A DNA stretch of 64,000 nucleotides from Sthenelais limicola. Lineage: Eukaryota > Annelida > Polychaeta > Phyllodocida > Sigalionidae. Positions 1-12,526 of the stretch are shown one piece after another. The stretch's first letter is position 1. Every line of letters starts with the position of its first letter. Both the position numbers and the translations under genes were made by a program. Under the pieces are notes generated by a model. The model had not been told where the DNA came from and did not search any database. It saw nothing but the letters and a program-made list of their open reading frames with translations. The stretch covers positions 102,150,194 through 102,214,193 of the forward strand of contig OW804096.1 of the NCBI GenBank assembly GCA_942159475.1. Reading direction: 5' to 3'.

Positions 1-621
1 GTAAAATTAACACCTGCCCGCGGCAGGTAAAACTCAAAAGTTACCGACCCTCCTTGGCGGGTAAAGGAAGGTGAGACAGAGAGACAGAAAGAGTACAATT
101 TAACCCATTCAAGGCAGGGGCAGTTTCCACATATAATTTGCCTGGCTGACGGGGCCCTTTTCCTCCTTTTTGGGCTTCAGGATTGGTGTCTAACATGAGG
201 ATTAGGGTTTAAAAACATTTTAAGAATATTTTCTTTTGATAATATGTGTCATATGTACATCATTTAAGAGATGTAAACAGTAATTGATCATATTTTCCCA
301 TAAATTCTAGAATTTGGTCTTCAATAATTAAAATAATGGGTCCCAATTGGGTGCAATATGGCGGCAACCTTGCTACAAATTCACTTTCCAGCACTTATGT
401 ATGTTAGTTATGACGTCACCATTATTGTCTCCATGACAACATACCAATAAAAATATTTCTAATGTGTTTGTATACATATATTTTAAATTTCAGCAAAATC
501 CATTCATTTTTTATTAAGTTATGCCCCCTTCAATTTATATAAAAATTGAATGCCTTGAGGCATTCACCCGCCCCCCAGGCCAAATTGCCAGGCCAAATAT
601 CTTGTTAATTTCACCCACTGA

Positions 622-942
622 GTTAGGTCCCCCTGGATGTAGGTTGTGGGAAATGACGTAGTATCTCACAGGGGCTTTCCCAGGCTATAAATAGAGTGCA
701 GGCTATAAATAGAGTGTGGTTATCCCGATTTAAAAAAGGCTTCAAAATCACATTTCCCCCCCAAATACCTTCACAAACCACATACGACGACATCCAGAGA
801 GGGGGGAGAGACCTCTAAAGATGATTAAAGTGGTTTGTAAAACAACAAATTCCGAGAACATTCCGGACAAAGAAAACCTTCTTTCTACCATTTCTTTTCT
901 ACCTCCTTTCCTAGAAATCGCTCTAGCTTTATATTATATGGA
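622..942 (-). mobile_element. 5'-end fragment of a non-autonomous Helitron
   Basis: This stretch matches the 5' part of the complete copy at 29081-29944 and, in opposite orientation, 2269-2530. Read on the - strand it starts at 942 with TCCATATAATATAAAGC, preceded by A, as expected for a Helitron 5' end (TC after a host A). Similarity stops near 622 and no CTAG 3' end is seen below it, so the copy is truncated. It keeps the promoter-like block (654-711) with the TATA segment duplicated in tandem. No coding capacity. Confidence 0.65.
654..711 (+). promoter_or_regulatory. CRE-like / kappaB-like / double TATA cluster in Helitron copy 1
   Basis: TGACGTA at 654-660, GGGGCTTTCC at 671-680 and TATAAATA at 686-693, repeated at 704-711 through an 18-bp tandem duplication. 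The same order and near-identical spacing occur in two other copies. The motif matches are seen directly; promoter activity is inference. On the + strand it points out of the element through its 5' end at 942. Confidence 0.4.
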
Positions 943-2109
943 TGGATGTTCAATTTGGAGTACTCAGTGAAAGCATTTCTGAAACCTGACCATTGCAAAC
1001 AAAGTAGTGAAAATTAAAGTAATTTGTATTATTATCATTATTTAAGTATGTTTATATAGGCTGAAAATGTTGTACTTGATACATGAGCTTGTGAATAAAA
1101 CAAACAAACAAACAAAACATGTAGGGGACTCAGGAGTCGGAGCCAATTCAGTACTGCAGGGATAAATAATCATCTTAAAAGTCCCTCGAGGTTGACCTGA
1201 TAGTAGAAGATATGAAATAGGCTGCCATAATTATTGTTTAATTTCAAATGGAAATACTGGTCTTAAAACAGTGATATAATTCTCTTATGAACGGTCAGGA
1301 AATATAGAAATGTGTTTTAAATGTGAGAAACGAAATAAAAGACAGGTAGAAGCATGCATTTTGAGGACAGGTAAAATGATTATTACTAATTAATTGATAG
1401 TGCCATAAGGTTGTTTATTACATACGTATGTGATTACAGAGAGCCTGATTCGGGGGTGCGATTAGAAATCTCGTATCACATACGTATGTGATTACAACCA
1501 AACTATTTTCGAGCATCACATGACTTGATCTGACCAGTGAGAAGCCAGAATTAAAATCGTCTGCTTGACCCGCTTTTTCAATGCCGGCACGGCCGTACGT
1601 TCGCTAGTTCAAGTGACCAGCAACAAACAGCAAGATGTGTATTTGCCGGAGCTAACATCAGCGACGAAAGTTTTATTCTCCATGTTGAGAAAGTAATTTG
1701 AGAAATATGATATGTATTGGTTATTTATTGTCTAAATAAAGACGAAAGTTATGGTTTGTTGACATTTTTTGTGAACGTATCGTGACTTGGTAACCATGGA
1801 GAGAAAAAGCAATCCCCACTTCGAAGAATAAGAATCTAAATATGGCGAGACCTATGGAAATAAAATAACTAAATAGCTTCAAAATCCAGAAAATATACGA
1901 TTATTTAAAGAATTATTCAGTCGTAAATGGTCAGATTTAAATGAATCGGTGGAAAGAAACGCCTAGAGTAAGTGAACAATCTGCGTAGTAATATCAAGTA
2001 TTTCCGGTTAAATTGACTTCGAAGATCGCCGTCATGGCCAAAGATCGATGGAAATCAGGGTAAAATGCTATTAAAATTGTGTTAATCTTGTTGATCTAGT
2101 ATGAAATAA
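943..2109. other. No gene recognised; duplicated palindrome
   Basis: No convincing exon. The palindrome CACATACGTATGTG occurs near 1477-1490, and its core with the following GATTAC is repeated about 57 bp upstream (about 1421-1437). The rest is unremarkable AT-rich DNA. Confidence 0.4.
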
Positions 2110-2237
2110 ATACCGAATAGCCCTCTGTCTATGTCAAATCGATCGAGACGGAGGGTCAAAGCGCACGACACCCCTTCGGAGTGCGCTTTGACCCTCCGTC
2201 TCGATCGATTTGACATCGACAGAGGGCTATTCGGTAT
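2110..2237. repeat. Long near-perfect hairpin (57-bp arms)
   Basis: Bases 2110-2166 and 2181-2237 are inverted copies differing at one position (T at 2130), separated by a 14-nt loop containing TTCGG. It ends 31 bp before the 5' end of the Helitron at 2269. No tRNA or other known RNA fold is recognised. It could be a small foldback element, a hairpin-RNA locus, or a recent inverted duplication. Confidence 0.85.
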
Positions 2238-2268
2238 AAGAATGTAAGCACCCATAGACAGACATCTA

Positions 2269-3361
2269 TCCATATAATAAACGGGAAGAGCGATTTCTAC
2301 GAAAAGAGGGGTTTATTTAGGTAGAAAAGAGGGGTTTCTTTGTCTCACATGTTCTCGGAATTTGTTCTTTTACAAACTGTATAACTCATTGGTAGAGTTC
2401 TGTCCACCCTCTCTGGAGGACGTCGTATGTGGTTTGTGAAGGTATCTGGGAGCCTTTTTTAAATTGGGATCTCTACACTCTATTTATAGCCTGGGAAAGC
2501 CCCTGTGAGATACTACGTCATTTGCCACTACATGCAGAGGAGTGGGAGACTGAAGAAGAGGGGTGGGAGAGGGTGGGGGTATTGGAGAGGGGGAGGGGAG
2601 GGAGAGGTTGTAGGAGGGGAGAGTGAGGAAAAGGGAGAGGGTGGGAAAATAGGAGAGGGGAGGGGGAGGGGAAGAAGAAGGAGAGGGAAAATAGGGGAGG
2701 GAGAGGATGTAGGGGAACAGTCCTACGTATTACCGGAGGGTCCAGATAGGATCTCCCTTACCCCCTGCACGCTTGATCGCCCTTTACCAATAACATCTCT
2801 TAGGCTGTCACCACAAGGTGTAGGGTTACTGAGACTGGGGCTCTTGAAGTTAAGGAGGGTAATTTTCTCCCAAATTTCTGACGTTTGACATGCCATAACT
2901 TTATTTTGAATAAAGATATTTTAATTCGGATTTTTGCATTCGAATCCACTGTGCTTCTAGTTTGCATTATTGTATTACTGTTTAAACTTAATTATATTCA
3001 GTTATATCTAATTTTGACCTAAACACCCTACTCATAGAGGGCCTCACACTCCAAACATGTGTTAGTGGTTAAGAGCCGACGAGGCACCGGCCCCTATATG
3101 GTCCCTTCTTACCGCAGACCAATTTAACCCCCAAATTTGGTTGCTCAAAAGCGGTAATACGTAGGACTGGGAAGGGAGAGAGCGGAGGGAGAGAAAGGGA
3201 GGAGGCAGAGCATGAGGAAGAGCAGAGGGAGAGGAGGGAATCGGAGATGGGATTGGGAGAGAAAAACAGGTATGAGAGACAGAGAAGAGGGAAAGGGAAA
3301 AGAGGAGAGGGGGACATGTGGGGAGAGAGGGGGACCGTCCGGAGGACGGGTACTTTGCTAG
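2269..3361 (+). mobile_element. Non-autonomous Helitron, both termini present
   Basis: The 5' end is TCCATATAATA at 2269 after a host A. The 3' end is hairpin CCGTCCGGAGGACGG (3335-3349), nine bases, then CTAG at 3358-3361 followed by host T. This is the Helitron signature: TC...hairpin...CTAG inserted between A and T with no target duplication. The interior is GA-rich with no Rep/helicase ORF, so mobility would depend on proteins supplied elsewhere. The centre (2733-3151) is unlike other copies and is flanked by 15-bp inverted repeats (2718-2732 and 3152-3166), suggesting a nested insertion. Long ORFs here are translations of GA/CT-rich sequence. Confidence 0.75.
2481..2520 (-). promoter_or_regulatory. 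CRE-like / kappaB-like / TATA cluster in Helitron copy 2
   Basis: On the - strand the order is TGACGTA (2514-2520), GGGGCTTTCC (2494-2503), TATAAATA (2481-2488), with the same order and spacing as at 654-711 and 29680-29719. It faces the element's 5' end at 2269 and the hairpin beyond. Function is inferred. Confidence 0.4.
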
Positions 3362-3522
3362 TACTCATATAAATATGTAGGTGGAGAAGCTGGTAGGTCA
3401 TTCAACAAGTGGATTTTCTTCAAGGATGGTTAAAGAAGATTGATTGGTTGATTTCTTGATTTTTACAATTTTATTTTGATTCTTCCCACACCACCTCCAA
3501 TATATAAATATTGTTAACAAAC

Positions 3523-3696
3523 CTCTTGGAGGGGACAGCATCCGTAACGCCCGTTCGATAGTATGCAGCAGGTGGAGGTTTTAGGACATGTGCCCTGTTT
3601 GTCAGGACAGAGTACATCCGATGATGAAGGTTTGAAATAAAGCGTGTCGGCCGTGGCAAATGTCACCACCGCGAGGTATAACACCAACCGAAACAT
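3523..3696 (-). CDS. Granulin-type peptide, first coding exon (partial)
   Basis: A 58-residue exon on the - strand. It opens with ATG at 3696, directly after a splice acceptor (pyrimidine tract and AG at 3697-3698), so at least one 5' UTR exon lies upstream. Residues 1-16 form a signal peptide (hydrophobic core, ending around ATA). The rest starts a granulin module: single Cys pairs, then the hallmark double cysteines TCC and GCCPL, and it breaks at GAG|GTTTGT, where granulin motifs continue with AVCC. Granulins are secreted cysteine-rich growth or lysosomal factors released from multi-module precursors. No second granulin exon is visible down to base 1, so the rest is beyond the left edge or lost. 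The exon family and signal peptide are clear; completeness of the gene is unknown. Confidence 0.7.
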
Positions 3697-6600
3697 CTGG
3701 AAAAAAGAATCTGCATTTTAGAATGTAAATGAAAATACAGTAAAAATGAACAGGTTGATATATATATATATATATATAATATATATATATATATGTCTGA
3801 CAGGGATAGAATACCTTCTCCTTTAATTCAACACCACGTATGATCACAGATAGATGCTGTGGCATTCACGTTTGACACGGGAAGAAAGATTGGAGATAAA
3901 CTGGTCTTTATATCGTTGAATGCATGAACCGAGAGTGAGACTCTTGGATGGCCCCAAAATTACCAAGGGATCGAAACCAACATAATTAATTTTGTTGGTT
4001 CAGTCAAACGGATGGACTTTCGATGATTTGTATGAACTCGGGTGTGCCATAATGGAAATAGAAACCAAAGTAGGAAATGTTAAAATATGGGAGTCCTGAA
4101 TCCAGTCCCTATAGAGAAATATAATACTGTAGAATCTAATATGTCACGGAGGAAAACTTGTTTATGTTTATGCATACGGTACATATCGGACACATAAATA
4201 AGTACAAAAAAGGCAATAATAGACTCATCTACATTGGTATTCAATTCAATTCAAATATTCTTTTTTGTCAGATCTTTACAAATGGTTGGTCATATCTGGC
4301 GTGCCAGCTCTTCCAATGAATGCCTCAACTACATTATTTTCTTTGGAGACAATATATAGAATAACAATAAAAACAACAAGTAATTAGCTATCACATCATC
4401 AGTCAATGAAGAGGACGATAAGCGATACAGACAGTAGGATAAGATAAGCAAAATGCACAAACAAAATCAAATCTAACTTTTCATTGCTGGTTGATTACCC
4501 CTGCACATAACGATGCATAGCAAGGTAAACAGGATTCTATTCCTCCATTTTTAAAAAGTCATATACTAGTAATTAGGATGATTTTAACTAACACATGCCT
4601 ACCCTCGTGTATAGTGGGACAACCTTCTTGCAGACTAGCTGAGGTTTATCCAGGGAGCGTAAGACTGTTAGTATGATTCCTGGCGAGGATACAGAGACAT
4701 GTCACCCTAGTATTCTGAGGACAGACGGGAACAATGTTTTAGTTGTAGTTACCCCCTCTCAATGGAACACACCTACACGTTCGGAGGGGTACACCTTTGG
4801 GAAGGGGAGCCAACATAACGCCCTGCTTGCTTGACTTGGGGAACCCTTGCCTACTGACCCATTTGTTTACCATAATACATTTTTGCTAGGTTTGGTTCCA
4901 AGGTGTAATATCGTACACAATAACTGAAACAAATGGGAAACATCTTTATTTGATATTCTGCCCCACTGGTTCGCATTTAACGTATGACGACTGATCCTAG
5001 CTCAAATACGAAGCTTTGTACATGTTTGTAAGCATTACTTGCTTTCCACCACGCGCCAACTGGAGCTACCTGGAGGAGTAAAGACGAAAGACCAACCCTA
5101 CAACGCCACGTGTAGTTCCAGCAACCTTGACTCAATCAGAGAAAACTGGTTACCATGACAACCTGTTACCAAGGTGACTCTATCAGAAAGGTGGGCGCAT
5201 ACGAACAAAACGGAGAGAGACTGAAGACCGGGTTGGTTTCCCCTCTTACATCCGTACCACCGCATATCATTAATTTTCGTTAAGGACACAATAAACTCCG
5301 GAATAGAACTAGAGAACTGAACCGGAATGTGAAAGCAATAAGATCCTGATGATATCTTTTCAGGGGAACATATAATCAACTCGATTTCATTCTCGTAGAT
5401 CGAATATACAGGAAGCTCGCTGTGGTATACTGTAGAATATATTCTCGCGTTAGAACTGATGACAGAAACACATAGGGCCTACTATATATATTTATAGACA
5501 AATACACAAATATCAATTCCATCACGAAGGCACACCACACTGCTGTATATATAATTAAGCAACGAGAGTAAATTAAAGTTTTACTCTCGTTGGTTTTACT
5601 CTCGTTGGTATAGGCGAGGCCAAACGATACAGTTTGCAAACTGGATGTGTCCTTTATAGGCACCATAGAAGAATGCACACGTTCATCCTGTATCACTATA
5701 CCGAACAAGTAACACCTATGCAGGCCGGATATTTTCCCTCCAACTCAGTTGGAACAGGCATGAGATGCTTATGCTGCCTGCTGGTTTCACATTACATCGT
5801 TACACATTCTTTAGACTCTAAGTCTGGATTGAACTCATTATTTCTTAGGGGATGTTGAAATATAATTTTGTATTTTTTGGGAGAACCGATTTTAGGAAGT
5901 CTTTTTTTTGTCGAAGGTTGACCTTGCTCTTGAAAATGAGTGATATATGCGTTCCTAACAAAACTAAATGTATATACTGCACAATCACCTTGCAGTTCAG
6001 CATTGTTTCATGCAGTAGGAATCAAAGATGTTTTAAAGCAAATGTATTGTACGTTGCATGTACCTGAATTGAAACTAGATGAAACTAATATATTGTTGAC
6101 ATGTGGGTTTCTCCTGTACCCAAAGACTAGTTCATCTCTTAATTGTCTCAGACAATTGTATAGTTTTTTTGTTGGTTTTCAACGATTTCAGTGATTTTGG
6201 GGGACATGGCATTATATACCGTTACAAAGGAAATAGTCCCCATTTCTGCCAATTTCATATTCATTCCATTACGTTCAACAGTGCTGAGTGTCTGTATCAG
6301 TGCCTTCAATTTTTTTTCTTCCGAGCCTTGATCTAATATTTCTTCTATTAGATAAATCCCCAGCTCTTCCTCTACAGTATGGTATATATATAATATATTA
6401 TATATATATCATTGAAAACTGTTTTTTCTGTTCTGTCCGAATGTCATTTAGGTAGCCTTGTAATCATATCTCTGGCTTAATCTATGTTGAGAGGGATAGG
6501 ATATGGGAGGAACAGATAGGCAGCGAGAAATGAGGGAGAAATCGAAATCGAGCCGTGGGGGAGGGGCAATAATTTAATAAATAATATCAAATGTGCTTAC

Positions 6601-7288
6601 TTCTAAATATTATCTTACAATCCCATTCTTGATTCGAATTGACTGAGTTATTGATACAATTATGAAAACTGAATACTCATTCTGAAAATAGAATCAAATT
6701 CTGTATAAAGAATGACATTTAGGTTATTGATCTATAATTCTTTCAAATCTAATACTTTTTGTTCTAATGCTGAAAATACAAACCTCCATTATAACTTGTG
6801 TATGAGTAATTCTTAACACCTAAATCCATAGAGTTATTGTTCATCGACAAGCCTCGATGCAATTAAAAATCAGGATGTTTGGGCTGTTAGTAGACCACAA
6901 CACGTGTATGGACTAATTGTTAGTACAACCAGTGGTCAATCAGTAAGCAACAAGAAATAAACATAGGACGAAGAAAGCGTATACCTAAAGTGGAACACAT
7001 TACATATCTCAACCTAACAGCCCATTGCAAAAAAAGTCCCAAAATATTATGGTTAATGAGGAGAAAAAAAATATTGGCTATATCTCAAGATCGAGTGCAT
7101 GATACATAAAAAGAAGATAGCTTTGTACTATATAAGTAACAAGTAAAGGTTGAAAGGCTTAAAATGTGGGCTTAACGAGAATCGTGATTACATTTATTTC
7201 GATTTCGATTTCATTTGAACATAATGATTATACTAAGGCTAGATATGATTTTTAAAATCAATTCACCGACTAGTTTTTAAAATATGAG
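3697..7288. other. No gene recognised; AT microsatellites
   Basis: Upstream side of the granulin exon, where its 5' UTR exon and promoter may lie but cannot be placed. Contains TA-dinucleotide tracts near 3759-3795 and 6380-6409. Short ORFs have no recognisable domain or splice context. Confidence 0.4.
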
Positions 7289-7295
7289 GTGGCAA

Positions 7296-7742
7296 ATATC
7301 AGCAAAATCAGAATAGTCAATCATCAAGTCAGAATAGTCAATCATCAAGTCAGAATAGTCAATCATAAAGTCAGAAAAGTCAATCATAAAGTCAAAATAG
7401 TCAGTCAAAAATTCAAAATAGTCAACCAAAAGTCAATCATAAATCAGAAGTCAATCAGAAAGTCATCGAATATAGTCAATCGAAAAGTCAGAATAGTCAA
7501 TCATAAAGTCAGAATAGTCAATCATAAAGTCAGAAAAGTCAATCAGAAATCAGAAAAGTCAATCGTTCAGTCGAAATAGTCAATTGAAAAGTCAATTGTT
7601 CAGTTGAAATAGTCAATTGAAAAGTCAAAATAGTCAATAGAAAAGTCGAAATAGTCAATCGTAAAGTCGAAATAGTCAATAGTAAAATTCAAATAGTTGA
7701 AAGAAAAGTCAAATAGTCGATCGAAAAGTCAAAATAGTCAGA
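7296..7742 (+). repeat. 21-bp minisatellite array (array 1)
   Basis: About twenty degenerate tandem units close to AATAGTCAATCATAAAGTCAG, diverging to the right, where CGAAA replaces TAAAG. Related arrays, mostly reading as the reverse complement, occur at 34497-34625 and 39737-39925. The asparagine/valine-rich ORF across it is a by-product of the repeat. Confidence 0.9.
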
Positions 7743-8388
7743 TAATTATCATATATTCGTACACATAACTCTTGCATGCTTCCAGCCCAGTACAAATACA
7801 CCAAATATGCTTACAACCTATACTTAACACGATGTGAATCACAAATAAATCTTTTGCTAGTACATATTTTTACATATGTTAGAATATCCTAGTAGCTTTT
7901 AAGGCATCCTAGTGGGGAATAATGAGAGAAGAGTAATTGCTGTTCCAGGTTTATTTGATGGTAATATCCGAATATATATATAATGCACTGACACTTAGTG
8001 TACTCCAGGGCACTGTGGTATTCAACTCCAACTATAGACTGCCCACTCTCTGAGTCTCAACAATTCCAAAGCTTAGACTAGGCTGCCCCAATCCCTACCT
8101 ACTCTAGGTTTAAATACCCCAGGCTGATTTTAATTAATTAACCCCAAACTTTCAACACAAAGGAGAGTAAGGTTTAGGTATGGCTGTGACTGCCCTGGAG
8201 GAGGTCCACTCCTCCCTGGTTACCCATGCAGCTTCCCCCTCCTCCAGGGTTACCTCCACCAAGCCCCCTACTCTCCCCCTGGCTCATTAGTATTTAAGAT
8301 CAGGCCTTGCTCTAATACTGAACCCCTTTCCCCAAGCCCATTTCTCCCTCCCTGTCTGCCACTAACGGATAAGAGATGAGAAAGAGCT
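7743..8388. other. No gene recognised
   Basis: AT-rich, then a patch with repeated GGAGGAGG/CCTCCTCC words (8190-8285) resembling the short CT/GA-rich repeats near 33600 and 36330. No exon seen. Confidence 0.35.
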
Positions 8389-9410
8389 AATTAAGAGATG
8401 ACAGACCTGTGACAGCTGTTGTACTACAATCTTGCAATTTCTTTTAAAACTCTGACTATTGTCCTCCTGATGAGAATAAATTTGGTGTTTCTTACTCTTA
8501 GATTGCTCTGTCATGTGTAGAATGAAGAAGAATGAAAATAGTCTTCAATTGCCCACATAATTCTTATTTCTTATTTTCTTTATTATTGTCATTATTATTT
8601 ACCCTCTCAATCTATGCAAAAATGTTCAACCTGTTATACCATGTAAGTGTAAGAAGTATATCTTATGCTATATTGACATGGCTAGTTGTTAGAACAGCCT
8701 ATATTATAGTAATTAATACCGCATATTATTAATATCATTTTATCAAAATCCCATGTGAACATAAGAGGTTTATCTTATGATATAGTGTCAGTAAATATTA
8801 TGTAGCCTTATTAGGATTCCTCTGATCTATTTACTATCTCTCTTCCTTACTTGGTTTTATTTTATTTTATTTTATCTTTTCTCTGCTCAGTCTAGTACAA
8901 GACTCACACGATATTTTCGAAATTAAGGTAACTGTCGGTAGAAATGGAATATTTTTTTCATAAAGACATGTCAACCTATTTGTCATTTTTCCGAATATGT
9001 AACTGTCAGCCATGAGGCAAATAAAATATTTTCTTATCTTATCTTATAATGTTCATCATTTCATGCCTCCCTTCCTCTCCCTTATCTGTCCAATGCATGG
9101 GGGCATGATGGGCAGGGAGGTCCGATGAAAGAGACCAGAAGCTGACGGTCAACAGGGGGCACTGATGACGGCCAACAGGTGTCGCTGATGATGACCACTG
9201 GGTGGCGCTTTGCGAAAGAGAAACACATATCAGAGGGGTTAATGTAAAACATTATCTTGGCTTATAAATATCACAGAGCAATCTAAGACCAAATATCTTC
9301 TCATCAGCATTACAAACGTTTGGACCACAAGTTAATTTAGTACATCATAGATTTTAAAAAGTTTAAACAATCAGTAGAGCAGCTGTGACAGGTCTGTCAC
9401 TTCTTAATGA
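8389..9410. mobile_element. Inverted-repeat (foldback/MITE-like) element, about 1 kb
   Basis: The left arm (about 8389-8516) and right arm (about 9270-9410) are diverged inverted copies. Both contain GACAGACCTGTGACAGCTG-type sequence at the outer end and a block around AGAGCAATCTAAGA at the inner end. The roughly 750-bp middle has no transposase ORF. Class is uncertain, and no clear target duplication was found. Confidence 0.6.
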
Positions 9411-9439
9411 CCGTGAGGGTGGCAGGCGTGGCAGGCGCT

Positions 9440-9495
9440 CTAAGCCTGACGGGACCAGTCTCAGCTTTCGCCTCGACTGGTCCCGTCAGGCTTAG
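9440..9495. repeat. Perfect hairpin, 21-bp arms
   Basis: Bases 9440-9460 and 9475-9495 are exact inverted copies around a 14-nt loop containing TTTCG. It sits 30 bp outside the right arm of the 8389-9410 element and is GC-rich against an AT-rich background. Loop length matches that of the 2110-2237 hairpin. Confidence 0.85.
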
Positions 9496-12400
9496 AACCC
9501 AGTTCGGACCATAAACTCAGGCTCTAACAGCTCAGTAGAAAAGAATATTTTACATCAGATGATACTCATAGGGTCCCTATAAAGCTAAGTGGCCGCCAAA
9601 ACTGAACAATCATAGAAACTCAAAGGGTGCGGTACCCACGAGGTCCAGTAGTGATAGCATAAAAAGCCAGCTTATACTGGCTTTTATTAATAACCTTAAT
9701 AGCTAAGTGCAACAAGGACAGAATCCAGACAACAGCAAGAATGCACCATTTCTATACATTGAAGGAGGGAGGTATATACTAAAATATATACCTCCCTGAT
9801 TGAAATACCTTTTTATAAAATTGATAAATATTTATCAAATCGAGCCAAAGCTTTTCATGGTATATTCTATATATTCCTATGGTTGTTCTCTGGAAATACA
9901 CGTACCATTCCTACCTTAGCTGAGATGAGAGCCTACTTACAGTGGTGGAATATCTGAACATGTGTCCCGGTGTTTGATATCCGTTAATAACGTACGTATA
10001 ATATCTATAACCCATGATTATTGATGTAGCAATTGTTATTGAAGTTAATTCACGTCTCATGTGTTGACGGATGCTGCATATCCGATGATATGGTATTACT
10101 ATTAGAGGGTTGTGCAGGTGCCCGATCGTCCACAGGGCTGCACCAGAGAGAGTGTAAGGTAATCATGCCTACAGGCATACCGCGTAATAGGAAGATGGGT
10201 TGAAGCTGTACGTACAAAACCGAATACATCAGATACATACTCTAGGGACCGAGATTCCAGCATCCATGTTTGTGATAGTGAGACGATACGCGAGAAAAAC
10301 TGCATGCATGTTCGTCAAGGATGGCGAGGTGAAAGGAGTTCAATATAAAATAAAAGCCAGTCATTATGATTGATTAATCCATTTCTTCAAAGATGGTGTA
10401 ATACAAATATTTTAGGTCAAAATACAAATTAAATGTATTATTCCTCTGATATATATGGCGACAGCGTAAACGGGATATGGGTAGGGGTACTAATTAATTT
10501 CCTTCTGATAAACTTTGGCCACAATTAATATCAGCCGATTTTAAAAAGATACATTGCAATTGTGGATCGCATATGCAGAAGGTATTTTTCAATATTGTCC
10601 GATTTGAAATTTATTTACCGGAAAACATTCCACATTGACTTCATAAACAAAACACGTTTTGTATACACACGCATAGAAGTATAGACCATTTGGGGCAATC
10701 GCGTACAAAGCATTCTCTGTGTTAGAATCTGACAGAAATGACACAAGCTTGATTTAAACCACACCCTCCCAATCCATAACCAATGACAAGTCATTATACG
10801 ACGACAAAGCCCTCACCGAAGCCAATACCACGCCCTTACTCCTAACCCTACTCCGTCTCATCATAACAATCTACCAGAGAAATTCATAAAAAAAAAATAT
10901 CGGTATGTATCTTCATGGATTAAAAAAGGACTTCGCGGAAAAAGTTTAGAGCAATTCAGTATATATGTATAAATTGCAATCATATTTCCTTCAGGTCAAG
11001 TATTCGTAACCCACATCTTTTTCAACCTTCTACACTGACATAAAAGATGTTTACATACACACTTTCACATGGGCTATGTACGCTGCGATATCTCGCACCC
11101 GATAGGCGAACGAGAGGTGAAGTTAGAGTAACACTTGGGTTGCCATAGTTACTGTTCTATATAAAGACGCCAGCCCTTGGGGTGAGCTGCAGGAATACAG
11201 CGGCAGGGTAGCGCACACGAAATGCATCATCGTCCATATAGCTCACAATAAACTTATGTAAGTATTTTTTTAGGTTGCATCATCATCATTACAAGTAGGG
11301 AAACAAGTACAGTGAAGGATGTATCTAACACTTCAACACATCTTCAAAATCAATACCGAAAAATAACTCTACAGCTAAGGGTGCACGTTTGGTATAATTA
11401 AGTACCAAGTAAATTTTTAATCATAATTTCTAATCACCCATCCTTCTAATCATAATGTTCTATTTCACCAATTGAAAAAAACCATTTGAGATCGTATCCA
11501 GTACACAGCACAGAGCGAGCAGTAACATATTTGAAACACCTGGGTTCTTCTGTGGACTTACAGATGTACACCATACCAGCTATATGACAACCTATAGTCT
11601 TAATTCCTCTTGCTGACCATGAACCCCGCCATGGAACACATTTCATGAACTCAACATTGACGAATGAGGTACGGTAAGTGCACTGAGGCTGGTTGATGTT
11701 GTGAACAGTGATAAATAGCTGGCAGACCAATTTACCATGTAATAAACAAATATGAACTACCCACTTGTTAGCTCAGGGAGAATTCATTTATTCTCGCTGG
11801 CTAGCTTAAAGTCTAGTTCTAAGAGAAATTCATTCATGAATAATTCCATTACTGAGAATAAGAATTTATTTAATGAGAATGAAAAGTAAATAACTTAAGA
11901 TTTTGTGTGAGTTGTAAGACCAATAATAATGAAAAAGCCTAAAAAAGACAAGCCAGCACTACATGTTTTTTTCATTACCAAAACTAGAAAATACGAAACG
12001 GCTATGTTTTCGGTATTATATATCATATGCTTTTTGATGTATTAAAACAAATAAAAAGTGAAATATAATAATGACGTGGTTCATCCTCTTTAAACTATTC
12101 TACATGCTATTTGAGATACAATTCATGCCTAGAAAATGATATTAGCAACCGATTCCATTGTTTATAATATAAAGAGTGCATGAGAGAGTGATAGGGACAT
12201 GACAACCGATTGGAGTCATAATTCACTACAGTGAGGACCGATGAGATGGGATCCTATATTGATTACAGAATACGATTCTGCATAACGTAACTTATACACC
12301 CAGGCAACTTCTTTGTCTTTCCTCTCGAGGCTACATAAAAAATAACGCAGCAACCTCGTATGTAGGTTAATGAGACAACCACTCTGCAATGCTTAGATAA

Positions 12401-12526
12401 GTATAGCCCTATCGGCCTAAATGTATTGATACAGTCCCGTCACAACTTCACCGGCTTGTGAGTGCATAGGTTTCTGTAGTGAAACGTGTTAGTCAGTAAT
12501 TCTAATTTGACCAGACCAAGAAATAA
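9496..12526. other. No gene recognised; one cysteine-rich ORF
   Basis: Contains a short hairpin (about 9767-9800, GGAGGTATATA arms). The only ORF worth noting is on the - strand, 11446-11730, 94 codons, with several spaced cysteines in a roughly 60-residue stretch. It has no recognised family, no signal peptide in frame and no convincing splice sites, so it is not called as a gene. Confidence 0.35.

Noticed and set aside
3069..3401. 110-codon Ser/Pro/Leu-rich ORF on -
   Set aside because: Translation of the GA/CT-rich end of the Helitron at 2269-3361.
7289..7579. 96-codon ORF on +
   Set aside because: Pure translation of the 21-bp minisatellite.
7296..7742. CRISPR-like array
   Set aside because: Units are contiguous with no spacers, and the genome is eukaryotic.
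11446..11730. 94-codon cysteine-bearing ORF on -
   Set aside because: Cysteine spacing matches no family I recognise, and there is no signal peptide or clear splice site; kept only as a remark.
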